In this document: one piece after another, positions 25,084 through 32,355 of the stretch
How the letters are laid out: each line of letters begins with the position of its first letter
Position numbering within the stretch: position 1 is the first letter of the stretch
Assembly (NCBI GenBank): GCA_020637215.1
Contig: JACJWI010000004.1
Coordinates: 1 to 64,000 of the forward strand
Source of the DNA: Microthrixaceae bacterium
GTDB taxonomy: Bacteria; Actinomycetota; Acidimicrobiia; Acidimicrobiales; Microtrichaceae
Reading direction: 5' to 3'
Length of the DNA stretch: 64,000 nt
Translations under genes and position numbers: made by a program
Notes under the pieces: model-generated
Told to the model about the DNA's origin: nothing
The model's database searches: none
The model's input: only the letters and a program-made list of their open reading frames with translations

Positions 25084-25139
25084 CCCGTTCTGTTCGTTGG
25101 ATCACAACCGTCAGGTTGTGATCCAACGAACAGAACGGG
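25084..25139. terminator. Perfect 26-bp inverted repeat, probable bidirectional terminator
   Basis: Arms at 25084-25109 and 25114-25139 are fully complementary (26 of 26) around a GTCA loop. Each arm carries GTTCTGTTCGTTGGATCACA. It lies exactly between the ends of convergent genes (lhgO ending at 25072, the rhodanese-ThiF gene ending at 25160), the position of a two-way terminator. There is no U-tract, as is common in actinobacteria. The stem is much longer than usual and less GC-rich than its surroundings, so a mobile palindrome is possible. Confidence 0.75.
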
Positions 25140-25159
25140 GGGTGGGGTGCGTTTGGGGA

Positions 25160-26332
25160 TCAGGACGGGGGCTGGAGCGGGGCGGGCTGGCACGCCCCCT
25201 CGAGCTCGGTCACCACGATCTGGTCCCGGTTCTCCCACGTGATCGGGTTCGACGGGTCCTTGCGGATCTTGAACTCCCGGAACGTCATGTCGAGCGCGTC
25301 GAACGCCAGGTACCGCCCGATCAGCGGGTCGCCGATGCCCAGGATCAGCTTGAGCGCCTCGAGCGCCTGCAGAGTGCCGACGATGCCGGGCAGCACGCCG
25401 AGCACGCCGGCCTCCGAGCAGCTCGGGGCCAGCTCTGCGGGAGGCGGCTCGGGGAGCATGTCGCGGTAGGTCGGTCCGTTCTTCGGGTCGAAGACCGTGA
25501 CGTTGCCCTCGAAGCGGAAGATCGAGCCGTGCACGACGGGGACACCCAGCTTCACCGAGGCGTCGTTGAGCATGTAGCGAACCGGGAAGTTGTCGGCCCC
25601 GTCGACCACCAGGTCGAACTGCCCGACGATGTCGGCGATGTTCGAGGCGTCGAGGCGCACGTCGAAGGTGATGACGTCGACGTCGGGGTTGAGGGCGGTC
25701 AGGGTCTTCTTGGCCGAGTCGACCTTGCGCTCGCCGATCCGGTCGACGTTGTGGAGGATCTGGCGCTGCAGGTTCGAGTCGTCGACGACGTCCATGTCGA
25801 CGATGCCGAGGGTGCCGACACCGGCCGCGGCCAGGTACAGCGCCGCGGGCGATCCGAGCCCGCCCGCGCCGAGCAGCAGGACCCGGGCACCGAGCAGCTT
25901 CTTCTGACCCTCCTCGCCCACCTCGGGCAACAGCAGGTGCCGGCTGTAGCGGTTGCGCTGCTCGGGGTTCAGGACCTCGGGCACCCGCCAGTTGCGGCCC
26001 TCGTCCTTCCAGCGGTTGAAGCCGCCGGCCATCGACACGACGTCGGTGTAACCGAGCTCGCCCAGCGTCCGGGCCGCGAACGCGGAGCGGACCCCGCCGG
26101 CGCACATGACCACGACCGGGCCGGCCTTGTCGCCGAGGCGGCCCTCGACCTGGCTCTCGAGGTGTCCCCGGGGCAGGAACACCGATCCCGGAACGGCCCC
26201 CTGCTCGAACTCGTCGGCCTCGCGGACGTCGAGCAGCGTCGCCCCGCCGTCGATCATCTCCTCGGCCTCGGCGGTGGAGACCTCTCGGATCTCGGCCTTG
26301 GCCGCGTTGAGGAGGTCGCGGAAGTTCGCCAT
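25160..26332 (-). CDS. Rhodanese-ThiF/MoeB fusion (sulfur-carrier adenylyltransferase/sulfurtransferase)
   Basis: A 390-aa two-domain protein. An N-terminal rhodanese domain (about residues 15-105) holds ATLLDVREADEFEQGAVPGS and the active-site loop VVMCAGGVRSAFAA, with its nucleophilic Cys. An E1-like ThiF/MoeB domain (about 120-370) holds RYSRHLLLPEVGEEGQKKL, VLLLGAGGLGSPAALYLAAAG, the adenylating DSNLQRQILH with its arginine, and VDGADNFPVRYMLND. Such proteins adenylate and thiolate ubiquitin-like sulfur carriers (MoaD, ThiS, CysO). Most actinobacterial MoeZ proteins carry the rhodanese at the C-terminus; here it comes first. The CxxC pairs of many MoeB zinc sites are not evident. ATG 26332 has GGAG 7 nt upstream. 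Confidence 0.88.
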   Translation of the reverse strand: MANFRDLLNAAKAEIREVSTAEAEEMIDGGATLLDVREADEFEQGAVPGSVFLPRGHLESQVEGRLGDKAGPVVVMCAGGVRSAFAARTLGELGYTDVVSMAGGFNRWKDEGRNWRVPEVLNPEQRNRYSRHLLLPEVGEEGQKKLLGARVLLLGAGGLGSPAALYLAAAGVGTLGIVDMDVVDDSNLQRQILHNVDRIGERKVDSAKKTLTALNPDVDVITFDVRLDASNIADIVGQFDLVVDGADNFPVRYMLNDASVKLGVPVVHGSIFRFEGNVTVFDPKNGPTYRDMLPEPPPAELAPSCSEAGVLGVLPGIVGTLQALEALKLILGIGDPLIGRYLAFDALDMTFREFKIRKDPSNPITWENRDQIVVTELEGACQPAPLQPPS

Positions 26333-26446
26333 CGTCATGCTCCAGAGTCGGATCGTCGGCCGCCGGTCGGCGGCGTCACCGGGTAAAACCCTACCCAACT
26401 GGTCAACATTCCCGAAAGGCGGGACGTCCGGTCGGGTCGAGTCGAC

Positions 26447-27226
26447 TCAGCCGAGGATGGCGGGCAGCCCGGCCACCAGCGCGGGAAGCAGCTCCGAGAG
26501 GCTCCCCCGCAGCACAACGGTGGCCATGTCGTCCATCTCGGTCTCCGAGCCGTTGACGATCACGACCGGAGCTCCCCGGTCGACGGCGATCGGCACCATG
26601 TGGGCGACGGGGTACACCGCCAGCGTGGTGCCGACCGCGAGCAGCATGTCCGCCTCACCCGCCGCGTCGAGCGCCCGGGCGATGTCGGCCTCCACCAGGG
26701 CCTCGCCGAAGAACACGACGCGGGGCTTGATGACCCCACCGCAGTCGGGACACGCCGGATCGAGCTCACCGGAGCGCACCCGGTCGAACACGTCACGCGT
26801 CGGGCCGGACCAGTCGCAGCGCACGCAGTGCGACTCGGGCAACGACCCATGGACCTGCACGACGTCATCGGGGTCGTGGCCGGCGGCCAGGTGCAGTCCG
26901 TCGATGTTCTGGGTGACCAGGAGGTGCATCCGGCCCTGGAGGTCCAGGCCACGCAGCGCCCGGTGCCCGGCATTGGGCTCCGCGGTCCACGCCGGGTGGT
27001 CCATCCGGCGACGCCACGCCCGCTCTCGCACGCTGCGCTCGGCCAGGTACACGTCGATGGTGGCCAGGCGCTCGGCTTCGGGGTCCCGGGTCCACACCCC
27101 GTCGGGACCGCGGAAGTCGGGAATGCCCGAGTCGGTCGAGATGCCCGCGCCGCTCAGCACCACGACCCGACGCGACCCGGCCAGCAGGTCCCGGGCGCTC
27201 TCCAGTTCCCGCGCTCCGTCGGGCAT
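26447..27226 (-). CDS. NAD-dependent protein deacylase (sirtuin, SIR2 family)
   Basis: A 259-aa sirtuin that removes acyl groups from lysine using NAD. VVVLSGAGISTDSGIPDFRG is the NAD signature, TQNIDGLH holds the conserved Asn-Asp, and HGSLPE has the catalytic His. Four zinc cysteines fit CVRC and CPDC, and VGTTLAVYPVA and VIVNG close the Rossmann fold. It could regulate acetylated enzymes such as acyl-CoA synthetases. The stop lies 114 nt from the rhodanese-ThiF gene, and the gene follows the AbiE-like pair by 9 nt on the same strand. Confidence 0.93.
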   Translation of the reverse strand: MPDGARELESARDLLAGSRRVVVLSGAGISTDSGIPDFRGPDGVWTRDPEAERLATIDVYLAERSVRERAWRRRMDHPAWTAEPNAGHRALRGLDLQGRMHLLVTQNIDGLHLAAGHDPDDVVQVHGSLPESHCVRCDWSGPTRDVFDRVRSGELDPACPDCGGVIKPRVVFFGEALVEADIARALDAAGEADMLLAVGTTLAVYPVAHMVPIAVDRGAPVVIVNGSETEMDDMATVVLRGSLSELLPALVAGLPAILG

Positions 27227-27235
27227 CGGGCGATC

Positions 27236-27991
27236 CTACGGCCACGCCTCCTGGACCGCGTCGGCGACGTCGTCGAGGTCGAGTCGGACCTCGTCGAAGC
27301 GGCGGGTGTCGCGGAAGGTCCGGTCCCGACCACCCGGGTCGACGAACCAGCCCCGCACCCGTTCACGCACGGCGTCGGCCAGGACCCCGGGGGCACCTGC
27401 GAGCTCTTCGGCCCACCCCCCGGTCGATCCGAGCAACCGGCCCAGGTCGTACAGGTCGCTGGCGCGCTTCTCCGGCTTGGAGCTGGTCCGCAGGGGGATC
27501 GTGGTCGCCTTCATCGCGACCAGGCCGCCGGGACTGGCGACGAGCCGATCGGGAGCGGATGCCAGCACGGTGCCGTCGAGCTCGGACACGACGACCAGGT
27601 CCAGCCCGGTGGCGACGTCGTGGGCCCAGGCGTGGGCGACCGCGTTGACCTCCAGGTCGGTCAGCGGCTCCCCCGCCGCGACGAGCTCGGCGACCAGGTC
27701 GTGGGCGTCCGCATCGCCGACGTCGATCACGTCGAGCTCCAGGCGGCCCTCCATCAGGTACTGACCGCCGCCCGGGGCCGACAGCGCCACGGAGCGCAGC
27801 CCCGGGTCGAAGGAGTCGAGGCCCCGGGCGAGCGCGTCGAGGTCCACCGTCGCCCGGTGCGGGACACCCACCCGGCACAGCACGGCCAGACCTCCGATCA
27901 GGCGGAACTCCGCGGGCAGACCGGCGAGCACCTCGACCGACCGGGCGGTGGTGCCGTCGGGCCGGCCGGTCAGGACCACCGATCCGGTCAC
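27236..27991 (-). CDS. AbiEii-like nucleotidyltransferase (type IV toxin candidate)
   Basis: A 251-aa protein with nucleotidyltransferase-fold motifs. RLIGGLAVLCRVGVPHRATVDLDAL supplies GG followed by DxD (TVDLD), and LVAMKATTIPLRTSSKPEKRASDLYDL resembles the K...KxxxDLYDL motif of AbiEii/AbiGii toxins. Its start overlaps the stop of the partner upstream gene by 4 nt (27988-27991), the usual type IV toxin-antitoxin arrangement. Known AbiE toxins add nucleotides to tRNA or otherwise stall growth. That this one does so is inference from family and operon structure. Confidence 0.68.
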   Translation of the reverse strand: MTGSVVLTGRPDGTTARSVEVLAGLPAEFRLIGGLAVLCRVGVPHRATVDLDALARGLDSFDPGLRSVALSAPGGGQYLMEGRLELDVIDVGDADAHDLVAELVAAGEPLTDLEVNAVAHAWAHDVATGLDLVVVSELDGTVLASAPDRLVASPGGLVAMKATTIPLRTSSKPEKRASDLYDLGRLLGSTGGWAEELAGAPGVLADAVRERVRGWFVDPGGRDRTFRDTRRFDEVRLDLDDVADAVQEAWP

Positions 27992-28968
27992 GGCGCGTCC
28001 CCCGATGCGGCGGCGCCCGGGACGACACCCCAGTCCTCGACGATCTCGCGACCTCGGGCGGGATCACGGGCGAGGCGGAGGGCGCACACCATCGGTGCGG
28101 CGACGTGCCAGGGGTGGTCGTCGTCGGGGCCGAACCCCTCGAGCTCCGGCAACCAGCCCACCGGCGACATACGCAGAAAGGTGCGGGGCGCCCCGGAGGA
28201 ACCGAACGCCGAGCGGACCCGCCGCAGAGCGCCGCGGGTGTGCACGTAGCACCGAGCGGGCAGCGACGCCGCCGCCGCGATGCGCGCCCCGCCCAGGGTG
28301 GCGGCGCGCTCGTCGACACGGACCAGCGCGTCGGCACCGAGGACGGCGACGACGTCGGGCAGCTCCGCGGCCACGGCGGTCCAGTCGTCGTCGGGCCAGT
28401 GAGCGGCGGTCTCCCAGAACAGGTCCGGCAGCAGGGGCCGCCGGCTGGTGCGACCGATCAACCCGTGCTCGGCGAACCGCCCGATCACCTCCTGGGTGCC
28501 ACCGACGCTCCGGCCGATCTCCGCGGCGACGGCCCGGGCACGGACCGCGTCGTCGGGGTGGCACAGCGCGTGGAGGGCGACCTCGAGGCCGACGGCGGTC
28601 CACGGCGACGACCTCGTTCCCCGTCCGTCGGAACCGCCGAGGGCGACGTCGGTCTCCAGCCGCAGGCCGGGTCGCCACACCCGGAGGTGCCCTCGACGGT
28701 CGAGCCAGCTCCACCCCGCGGCACGCAGCACGTCGCGACCCGCGGCGCTGATCCGATCCGCCACCACCAGGCCCGGCTCGACGGTCTCCCGGGATTCGAC
28801 GAGGGCCGCCAGCTCACCCGGGTGCGGATGGCTGCGCTCGATGACGTCGATGTCGAGGACGACGCCGTCAACCGTCAGGCGCCCTGCCGGCGTCGTGACG
28901 TCCACCCCCGCGGCCCGGCACGCCTCGATCAACTCCCGCCCGATAGGTGTACGTGACGTCACGAACAT
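27988..28968 (-). CDS. AbiEi-like antitoxin/regulator of the type IV pair
   Basis: About 326 aa. The N-terminal part (VVADRISAAGRDVLRAAGWSWLDRRGHLRVW) has the 'gly-tyr-asp-arg-Gly-His' shape seen before the winged-helix domain of AbiEi family antitoxins. A helical DNA-binding-like segment (RARAVAAEIGRSVGGTQEVIGRFAEHGLI) follows. The C-terminal ~100 residues (ALVRVDERAATLGGARIAAAASL) are the toxin-side domain. The start is ATG 28968, 7 nt after TAGGGT (28981-28976), a leaderless promoter. GTG at 28977 would read three more residues. It is divergent, within ~60 bp, from vapBC-1, so both modules share one short control region. Confidence 0.65.
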   Translation of the reverse strand: MFVTSRTPIGRELIEACRAAGVDVTTPAGRLTVDGVVLDIDVIERSHPHPGELAALVESRETVEPGLVVADRISAAGRDVLRAAGWSWLDRRGHLRVWRPGLRLETDVALGGSDGRGTRSSPWTAVGLEVALHALCHPDDAVRARAVAAEIGRSVGGTQEVIGRFAEHGLIGRTSRRPLLPDLFWETAAHWPDDDWTAVAAELPDVVAVLGADALVRVDERAATLGGARIAAAASLPARCYVHTRGALRRVRSAFGSSGAPRTFLRMSPVGWLPELEGFGPDDDHPWHVAAPMVCALRLARDPARGREIVEDWGVVPGAAASGDAP

Positions 28969-28975
28969 CGAACAC

Positions 28976-28981
28976 ACCCTA
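28976..28981 (-). promoter_or_regulatory. -10 box of the AbiEi-like gene
   Basis: TAGGGT on the minus strand ends 7 nt before the ATG at 28968; no Shine-Dalgarno sequence is visible. Confidence 0.5.
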
Positions 28982-29015
28982 TCGGACGAACTGCCGGCAG
29001 CGACCTGGCCTTAGC

Positions 29016-29021
29016 TAGGCT
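29016..29021 (+). promoter_or_regulatory. -10 box of vapBC-1
   Basis: TAGGCT ends 6 nt before the ATG at 29028. It faces the AbiE-like promoter 35 bp away, so regulation of the two modules may interfere. Confidence 0.5.
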
Positions 29022-29027
29022 AGGACC

Positions 29028-29282
29028 ATGTCGACACTGGTCGTGAACACCCACGAGGCCAAGTCCCGGTTGTCCGCTCTCATCCGGGCCGCCGAGGAGG
29101 GTGACGAGGTGATCCTGGCCCGCAACGGCAGACCCGTGGCCCGACTCGTGCCATGGACCACCTCCGCCCCCACCCGAAGCCCCGGGGCGTGGTCTGGACG
29201 GTTCGAGGTTCCCGACGACGTCGTCGGGTCCGATCCCGACGTGATCGAGATGTTCGACCGCTCGGCGGACAGCACCCTGTGA
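29028..29282 (+). CDS. vapB: Phd/YefM-type antitoxin (VapB-1)
   Basis: An 84-aa antitoxin. LVVNTHEAKSRLSALIRAAEEGDEVILARNGRPVARLVP is the Phd/YefM DNA-binding fold, identified by EAKSRLS and the ARNGRPVARLVP strand. The acidic/hydrophobic tail (PDDVVGSDPDVIEMFDRSADSTL) is the toxin-neutralising part. Its stop overlaps the GTG of the PIN toxin by 4 nt (29279-29282), enforcing coupled synthesis. Likely autorepresses its own leaderless promoter. Confidence 0.9.
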   Translation: MSTLVVNTHEAKSRLSALIRAAEEGDEVILARNGRPVARLVPWTTSAPTRSPGAWSGRFEVPDDVVGSDPDVIEMFDRSADSTL

Positions 29283-29662
29283 GACGACTCCTCATCGACA
29301 GCCACGTCGCGCTCTGGTGGCTCAGCGGCGCCGCGGCGCTGGGGCCGACCAGCCGAGCCGCTCTGACCGACGCGGATGTAGTCCTGTACTCGGCCGTCAC
29401 TCCGTGGGAGCTGGGGATCAAGGAGTCACTCGGCAAGCTCACCCTGCCCGAGGACCTCGTCGACGCCCTCACGAACACCGGATTCACCCCGCTCGACATC
29501 ACTGCCGACCATGCCCGGCGCGCCGCGGCGCTTCCTCCGCACCATCGCGACCCGTTCGACCGGATGCTCATCGCCCAGGCCCAGCTCGAGTCGCTCGTGA
29601 TCGTGACCGCAGACGGCTCGTTCGGCGACTACGACGTCGATCGGCTCGACGCCCGCACCTGA
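29279..29662 (+). CDS. vapC: PIN-domain toxin (VapC-1)
   Basis: A 127-aa PIN ribonuclease. LLIDSHVALWWL holds the first Asp, VTPWELGIKESLGKL the Glu, HRDPFDRMLIAQAQ the second Asp and VTADGSFGDYDV the last acidic residue. This is the PIN_Sll0205-like subfamily (DSHVALWWL). VapC toxins cleave tRNA or rRNA. The GTG start lies on the antitoxin stop, confirming a two-gene operon. Confidence 0.9.
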   Translation: MRRLLIDSHVALWWLSGAAALGPTSRAALTDADVVLYSAVTPWELGIKESLGKLTLPEDLVDALTNTGFTPLDITADHARRAAALPPHHRDPFDRMLIAQAQLESLVIVTADGSFGDYDVDRLDART

Positions 29663-29904
29663 CTCCACCAGGGATCCGATCCCGACGCGGTCGAGGGTGC
29701 CTCCAGGGACGGTGCCGCCGGCAAATGGAACAGGTGTCCGTGACGGCACGAACGGCGAACACCGGGTCGCGCTCCCCGTTGCCCACCGCCACCCGATGGC
29801 GCGACCGTGTGTCTGCGGTCGCTGCGGCGGTCGCCCCACTTCCCCCTCCCGCCTCGTCGGATCTCCGCAACGCCGGACCGACGCGCCGTCACCAGGAGTG
29901 GAAC

Positions 29905-30390
29905 GTGACCCGCACCGCCGTCGACCTGCCTCCCCACCGCGGATCGGGACCGATCGACCCGTCCCCGGGCGAACCTCCCGAACGGCTCACCGTGAAGCCG
30001 TGGTGGGACAGCCGTCTGGCGCTGGTCGGCGTCAGGCCGGACGACCCCTACGTGGAGAGGTTCTGGCTGGCGATCGTCGGCCCGAGCACCGTGGTCCTGC
30101 TCCGTCGGTTCACCCGCGGCCTCGACGAACACCCCGAGGGCTTCCGGGTGGGGCTCCTCGAGACGTCCCTGGCCCTGGGACTCGGACGGGGCACGGGCCG
30201 CAACGCTCCGATCAGCCGCACGCTCGCCCGGGCCGAGACGTTCGGGCTGATGCGACGGACCGGCGAGCACGGCCTCCAAGTCCGCACCCATCTCCCCGTG
30301 CTGAGCGCCCGCCAAGTCCGCCAGCTCCCGCCGGTGCTGCGTCGGGTCCATGCCGACTGGGTACGGATCCACCGGACGGACCGACCGTGA
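29905..30390 (+). CDS. Conserved actinobacterial protein of unknown function
   Basis: A 161-aa soluble protein lying between two VapBC pairs. The core KPWWDSRLALVGVRPDDPYVERFWL, here represented by DPYVERFWLAIVGPSTVVLLRR, is followed by ETSLALGLGRGTGRNAPISRTLARAETFGLM and RTHLPVLSARQVRQLPPVLRRVH. This pattern (a helix reading GPSTVxLLRR, then ALGLG..GRNxPxxRTLxRxxxFGL) recurs in actinobacterial genomes without assigned function. It looks like a small winged-helix DNA-binding protein. GTG 29905 has AGGAG 7 nt upstream. The 240 bp before it hold no gene. Confidence 0.65.
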   Translation: MTRTAVDLPPHRGSGPIDPSPGEPPERLTVKPWWDSRLALVGVRPDDPYVERFWLAIVGPSTVVLLRRFTRGLDEHPEGFRVGLLETSLALGLGRGTGRNAPISRTLARAETFGLMRRTGEHGLQVRTHLPVLSARQVRQLPPVLRRVHADWVRIHRTDRP

Positions 30391-30445
30391 CCGACGTCCG
30401 CGCCACTCCGCCCGGCTCCGCGCCGACCGGCTCCGAACCGCCTTC

Positions 30446-30466
30446 TGTAGCACCTGGTGCTACAGT
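30446..30466 (+). promoter_or_regulatory. 19-bp perfect palindromic operator overlapping the vapBC-2 promoter
   Basis: TGTAGCACCTGGTGCTACA (30446-30464) is a perfect palindrome with a one-base centre. The -10 box TACAGT (30461-30466) begins inside its right arm and ends 7 nt before the GTG of the antitoxin. Binding by the VapB-2 (Phd-type) antitoxin would block polymerase, the classical autoregulation of toxin-antitoxin operons. Confidence 0.75.
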
Positions 30467-30473
30467 TGGTGCG

Positions 30474-30728
30474 GTGACCGGCGAGATCAGCCAGCGGGAG
30501 CTCCGCAACGACAGCGGACGGATCATGCGCGCCCTCACCGAGGGCGAGTCGTTCATCATCACCCGCAACGGCGAACCCATCGGCGCGCTCACGCCTCGGC
30601 GCAGGCGGCGCTTCGTCCGTGCCACAGCCGTGGTCGAGCTCTTCCGATCCGCTCCGCCGGTCGACCTCGACACACTGCGCCGCGACCTCGACGCCCTCGC
30701 ACCCCAGGACGCCGTGCCACGTGGGTGA
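30474..30728 (+). CDS. vapB: Phd/YefM-type antitoxin (VapB-2)
   Basis: An 84-aa antitoxin. GEISQRELRNDSGRIMRALTEGESFIITRNGEPIGALTP is the Phd/YefM N-terminal fold (ELRNDSGRIMRAL; TRNGEPIGALTP). The C-terminal region (RRRRRFVRATAVVELFRSAPPVDLDTLRRDLDAL) includes basic then acidic segments. GTG 30474 follows TACAGT by 7 nt. Its stop lies inside the toxin gene, so the pair is coupled. Confidence 0.88.
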   Translation: MTGEISQRELRNDSGRIMRALTEGESFIITRNGEPIGALTPRRRRRFVRATAVVELFRSAPPVDLDTLRRDLDALAPQDAVPRG

Positions 30729-31131
30729 GAACCGTCACGAACGCGGAGTCATCGACACGTCGGTCGTCATCGACCTCGAATCGATCGACGCGTCCGCTCT
30801 GCCACGGGAGGTCGCCATCAGCAGCGTCACCCTCGCCGAACTCGCGGCCGGCCCCCACGCCACCGACGATCCAGCCGAGCGGGCCCGACGTCAGGACCGG
30901 CTCCAGCGCGTGGAAGCAGCATTCGATCCGCTGCCGTTCGACCTCGAGGCAGCGCGCGCCTACGGCAGGGTGTTCGCAGCGGTCGCGGGCGCGGGGCGTA
31001 CGCCGCGGGGCGCACGAGCGGTCGACCTACTCATCGCCGCCACCGCGTGCGCCGAGGGGATGCCCCTCTACACCCGGAACCCTCGGGACTTCCGGGCGCT
31101 CGACGGACTGGTCGACGTGATCGCGGTCTGA
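30721..31131 (+). CDS. vapC: PIN-domain toxin (VapC-2)
   Basis: A 136-aa VapC. GVIDTSVVIDLESID holds the first catalytic Asp after a ~10-residue polar leader, ISSVTLAELAAGPH the Glu, ARAVDLLIAATAC the second Asp and LYTRNPRDF the last conserved acidic end. The GTG at 30721 overlaps the antitoxin by 8 nt. Belongs to the VapC group in which the toxin follows a Phd-type antitoxin. Confidence 0.88.
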   Translation: MGENRHERGVIDTSVVIDLESIDASALPREVAISSVTLAELAAGPHATDDPAERARRQDRLQRVEAAFDPLPFDLEAARAYGRVFAAVAGAGRTPRGARAVDLLIAATACAEGMPLYTRNPRDFRALDGLVDVIAV

Positions 31132-31179
31132 CGCCACCGCCGACGCCCACAGTACCCAGCCGTGATGGTCCGGGAGACG

Positions 31180-32355
31180 TCAGGCCGAGTCCGGATCGCG
31201 GGGGAACGCGACCCCACGGCCCAGGACCTCGAGAGCCAACCGGTCGCCGACCGAGACGTTACCGAGCGACGACGGCCAGCGGGCCGTCACCTCGACGCCC
31301 GCCACCTCGAGCGTCACCACCATCTCCGCGCCGGTGAAGCGGACCCGACGCACCCGGCCGACCGGCGCCTCCCCGACCGGGCCGCGGTCGCCGGGGAGAT
31401 GCCGCCACACCTGCTCCGGTCGCAGGAACACCCGGACCCGCCCACGCGGGGACGGACCGTTGCGGGCGACGTCCACATCGAGGTCACCGAGCACGCACCG
31501 GACCCGGGCACCACCGCCACCGTGGCCCAGCAGCTCACCGTCGAGCAGCACAGCGTCTCCCACGAAGCCCGCCACCCACTCGTCGGCCGGCGACCGGTAC
31601 ACCTCGGTCGGCGTTGCGTCCTGCACGACACGCCCGTCGCGCAGCACCACGACCCGGTCGGCCATGCTCAACGCCTCCTCCTGGTCGTGGGTGACGAGGA
31701 TGGCGGTGGTCGCCGCGTCGCTCAGAACCCGGGCGACCTCGGCGCGCAGCGACGACCGCAGCGACGTGTCCAGCGCGCTGAACGGCTCGTCGAGCAGCAC
31801 GACGTCGGGTGCCGGGGCAAGCGCCCGGGCCAGGGCGACCCGCTGCTGTTGGCCGCCGGAGAGCTCGTCGGGTCGGCGGGAGGACAACGACGCCAGCCCG
31901 ACCAGCTCGAGCATCTCCGCCACCCGCTCGCGCCGCTGGGACCTCGGTCGTCCCGACAGTCCGAACGCGACGTTGCCGGCCACGTCGAGATGCGGGAACA
32001 GGGTGCCGTCCTGGGGGACGAGCCCGACCCGACGGTGCTCGGGCGGCACGTGGCGTCCGGGCGCGTCCACCTCACGGCCCCCGACGTGGACCGTGCCCGA
32101 GTCGGGGCGCACCGTTCCGGCCAGGACGCCCAGCAGCGTCGACTTGCCGCTGCCGGACGGTCCGAGGACCGCGGTGAGCGACCCGGCGGCAACGGCCAGG
32201 TCGACCCCGTCGAGCGCGACGGCGGGCGGGTCCGCGGCGAAGGTCCGCGACACGCCCTCGAGGGCCACGACGGATCCGGCGGCGGGACCACCGGGTCGGG
32301 CCCCCTCGGCGTCACCGGACCGGCGCTCAGGCGTCGTCGGTGTCCTCGTCGCCAT
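31180..32355 (-). CDS. ABC transporter ATP-binding protein (FbpC/PotA-like), no partner nearby
   Basis: A 391-aa ATPase. Walker A GPSGSGKST, the Q-loop LVPQDGTLFP, signature LSGGQQQRVALARAL, Walker B VVLLDEPFSALD and the H-loop ILVTHDQEEALSMADRVV are intact. A C-terminal ~110-residue TOBE-like region (RVRVFLRPEQVW...VTARWPSSLGNVSVGDRLALEV) is that of Fe3+/thiamine/molybdate importers. No permease or binding-protein gene lies next to it; downstream is vapBC-2, upstream pepA. The start ATG 32355 overlaps the pepA end by 29 nt; a later GTG near VALEGVSRTF is possible. Confidence 0.85.
   Translation of the reverse strand: MATRTPTTPERRSGDAEGARPGGPAAGSVVALEGVSRTFAADPPAVALDGVDLAVAAGSLTAVLGPSGSGKSTLLGVLAGTVRPDSGTVHVGGREVDAPGRHVPPEHRRVGLVPQDGTLFPHLDVAGNVAFGLSGRPRSQRRERVAEMLELVGLASLSSRRPDELSGGQQQRVALARALAPAPDVVLLDEPFSALDTSLRSSLRAEVARVLSDAATTAILVTHDQEEALSMADRVVVLRDGRVVQDATPTEVYRSPADEWVAGFVGDAVLLDGELLGHGGGGARVRCVLGDLDVDVARNGPSPRGRVRVFLRPEQVWRHLPGDRGPVGEAPVGRVRRVRFTGAEMVVTLEVAGVEVTARWPSSLGNVSVGDRLALEVLGRGVAFPRDPDSA

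Noticed and set aside
29663..29904. N-terminal extension of the unknown 161-aa protein from ATG 29725
   Set aside because: The added residues are low complexity, while GTG 29905 has a well-placed AGGAG and begins the conserved part.
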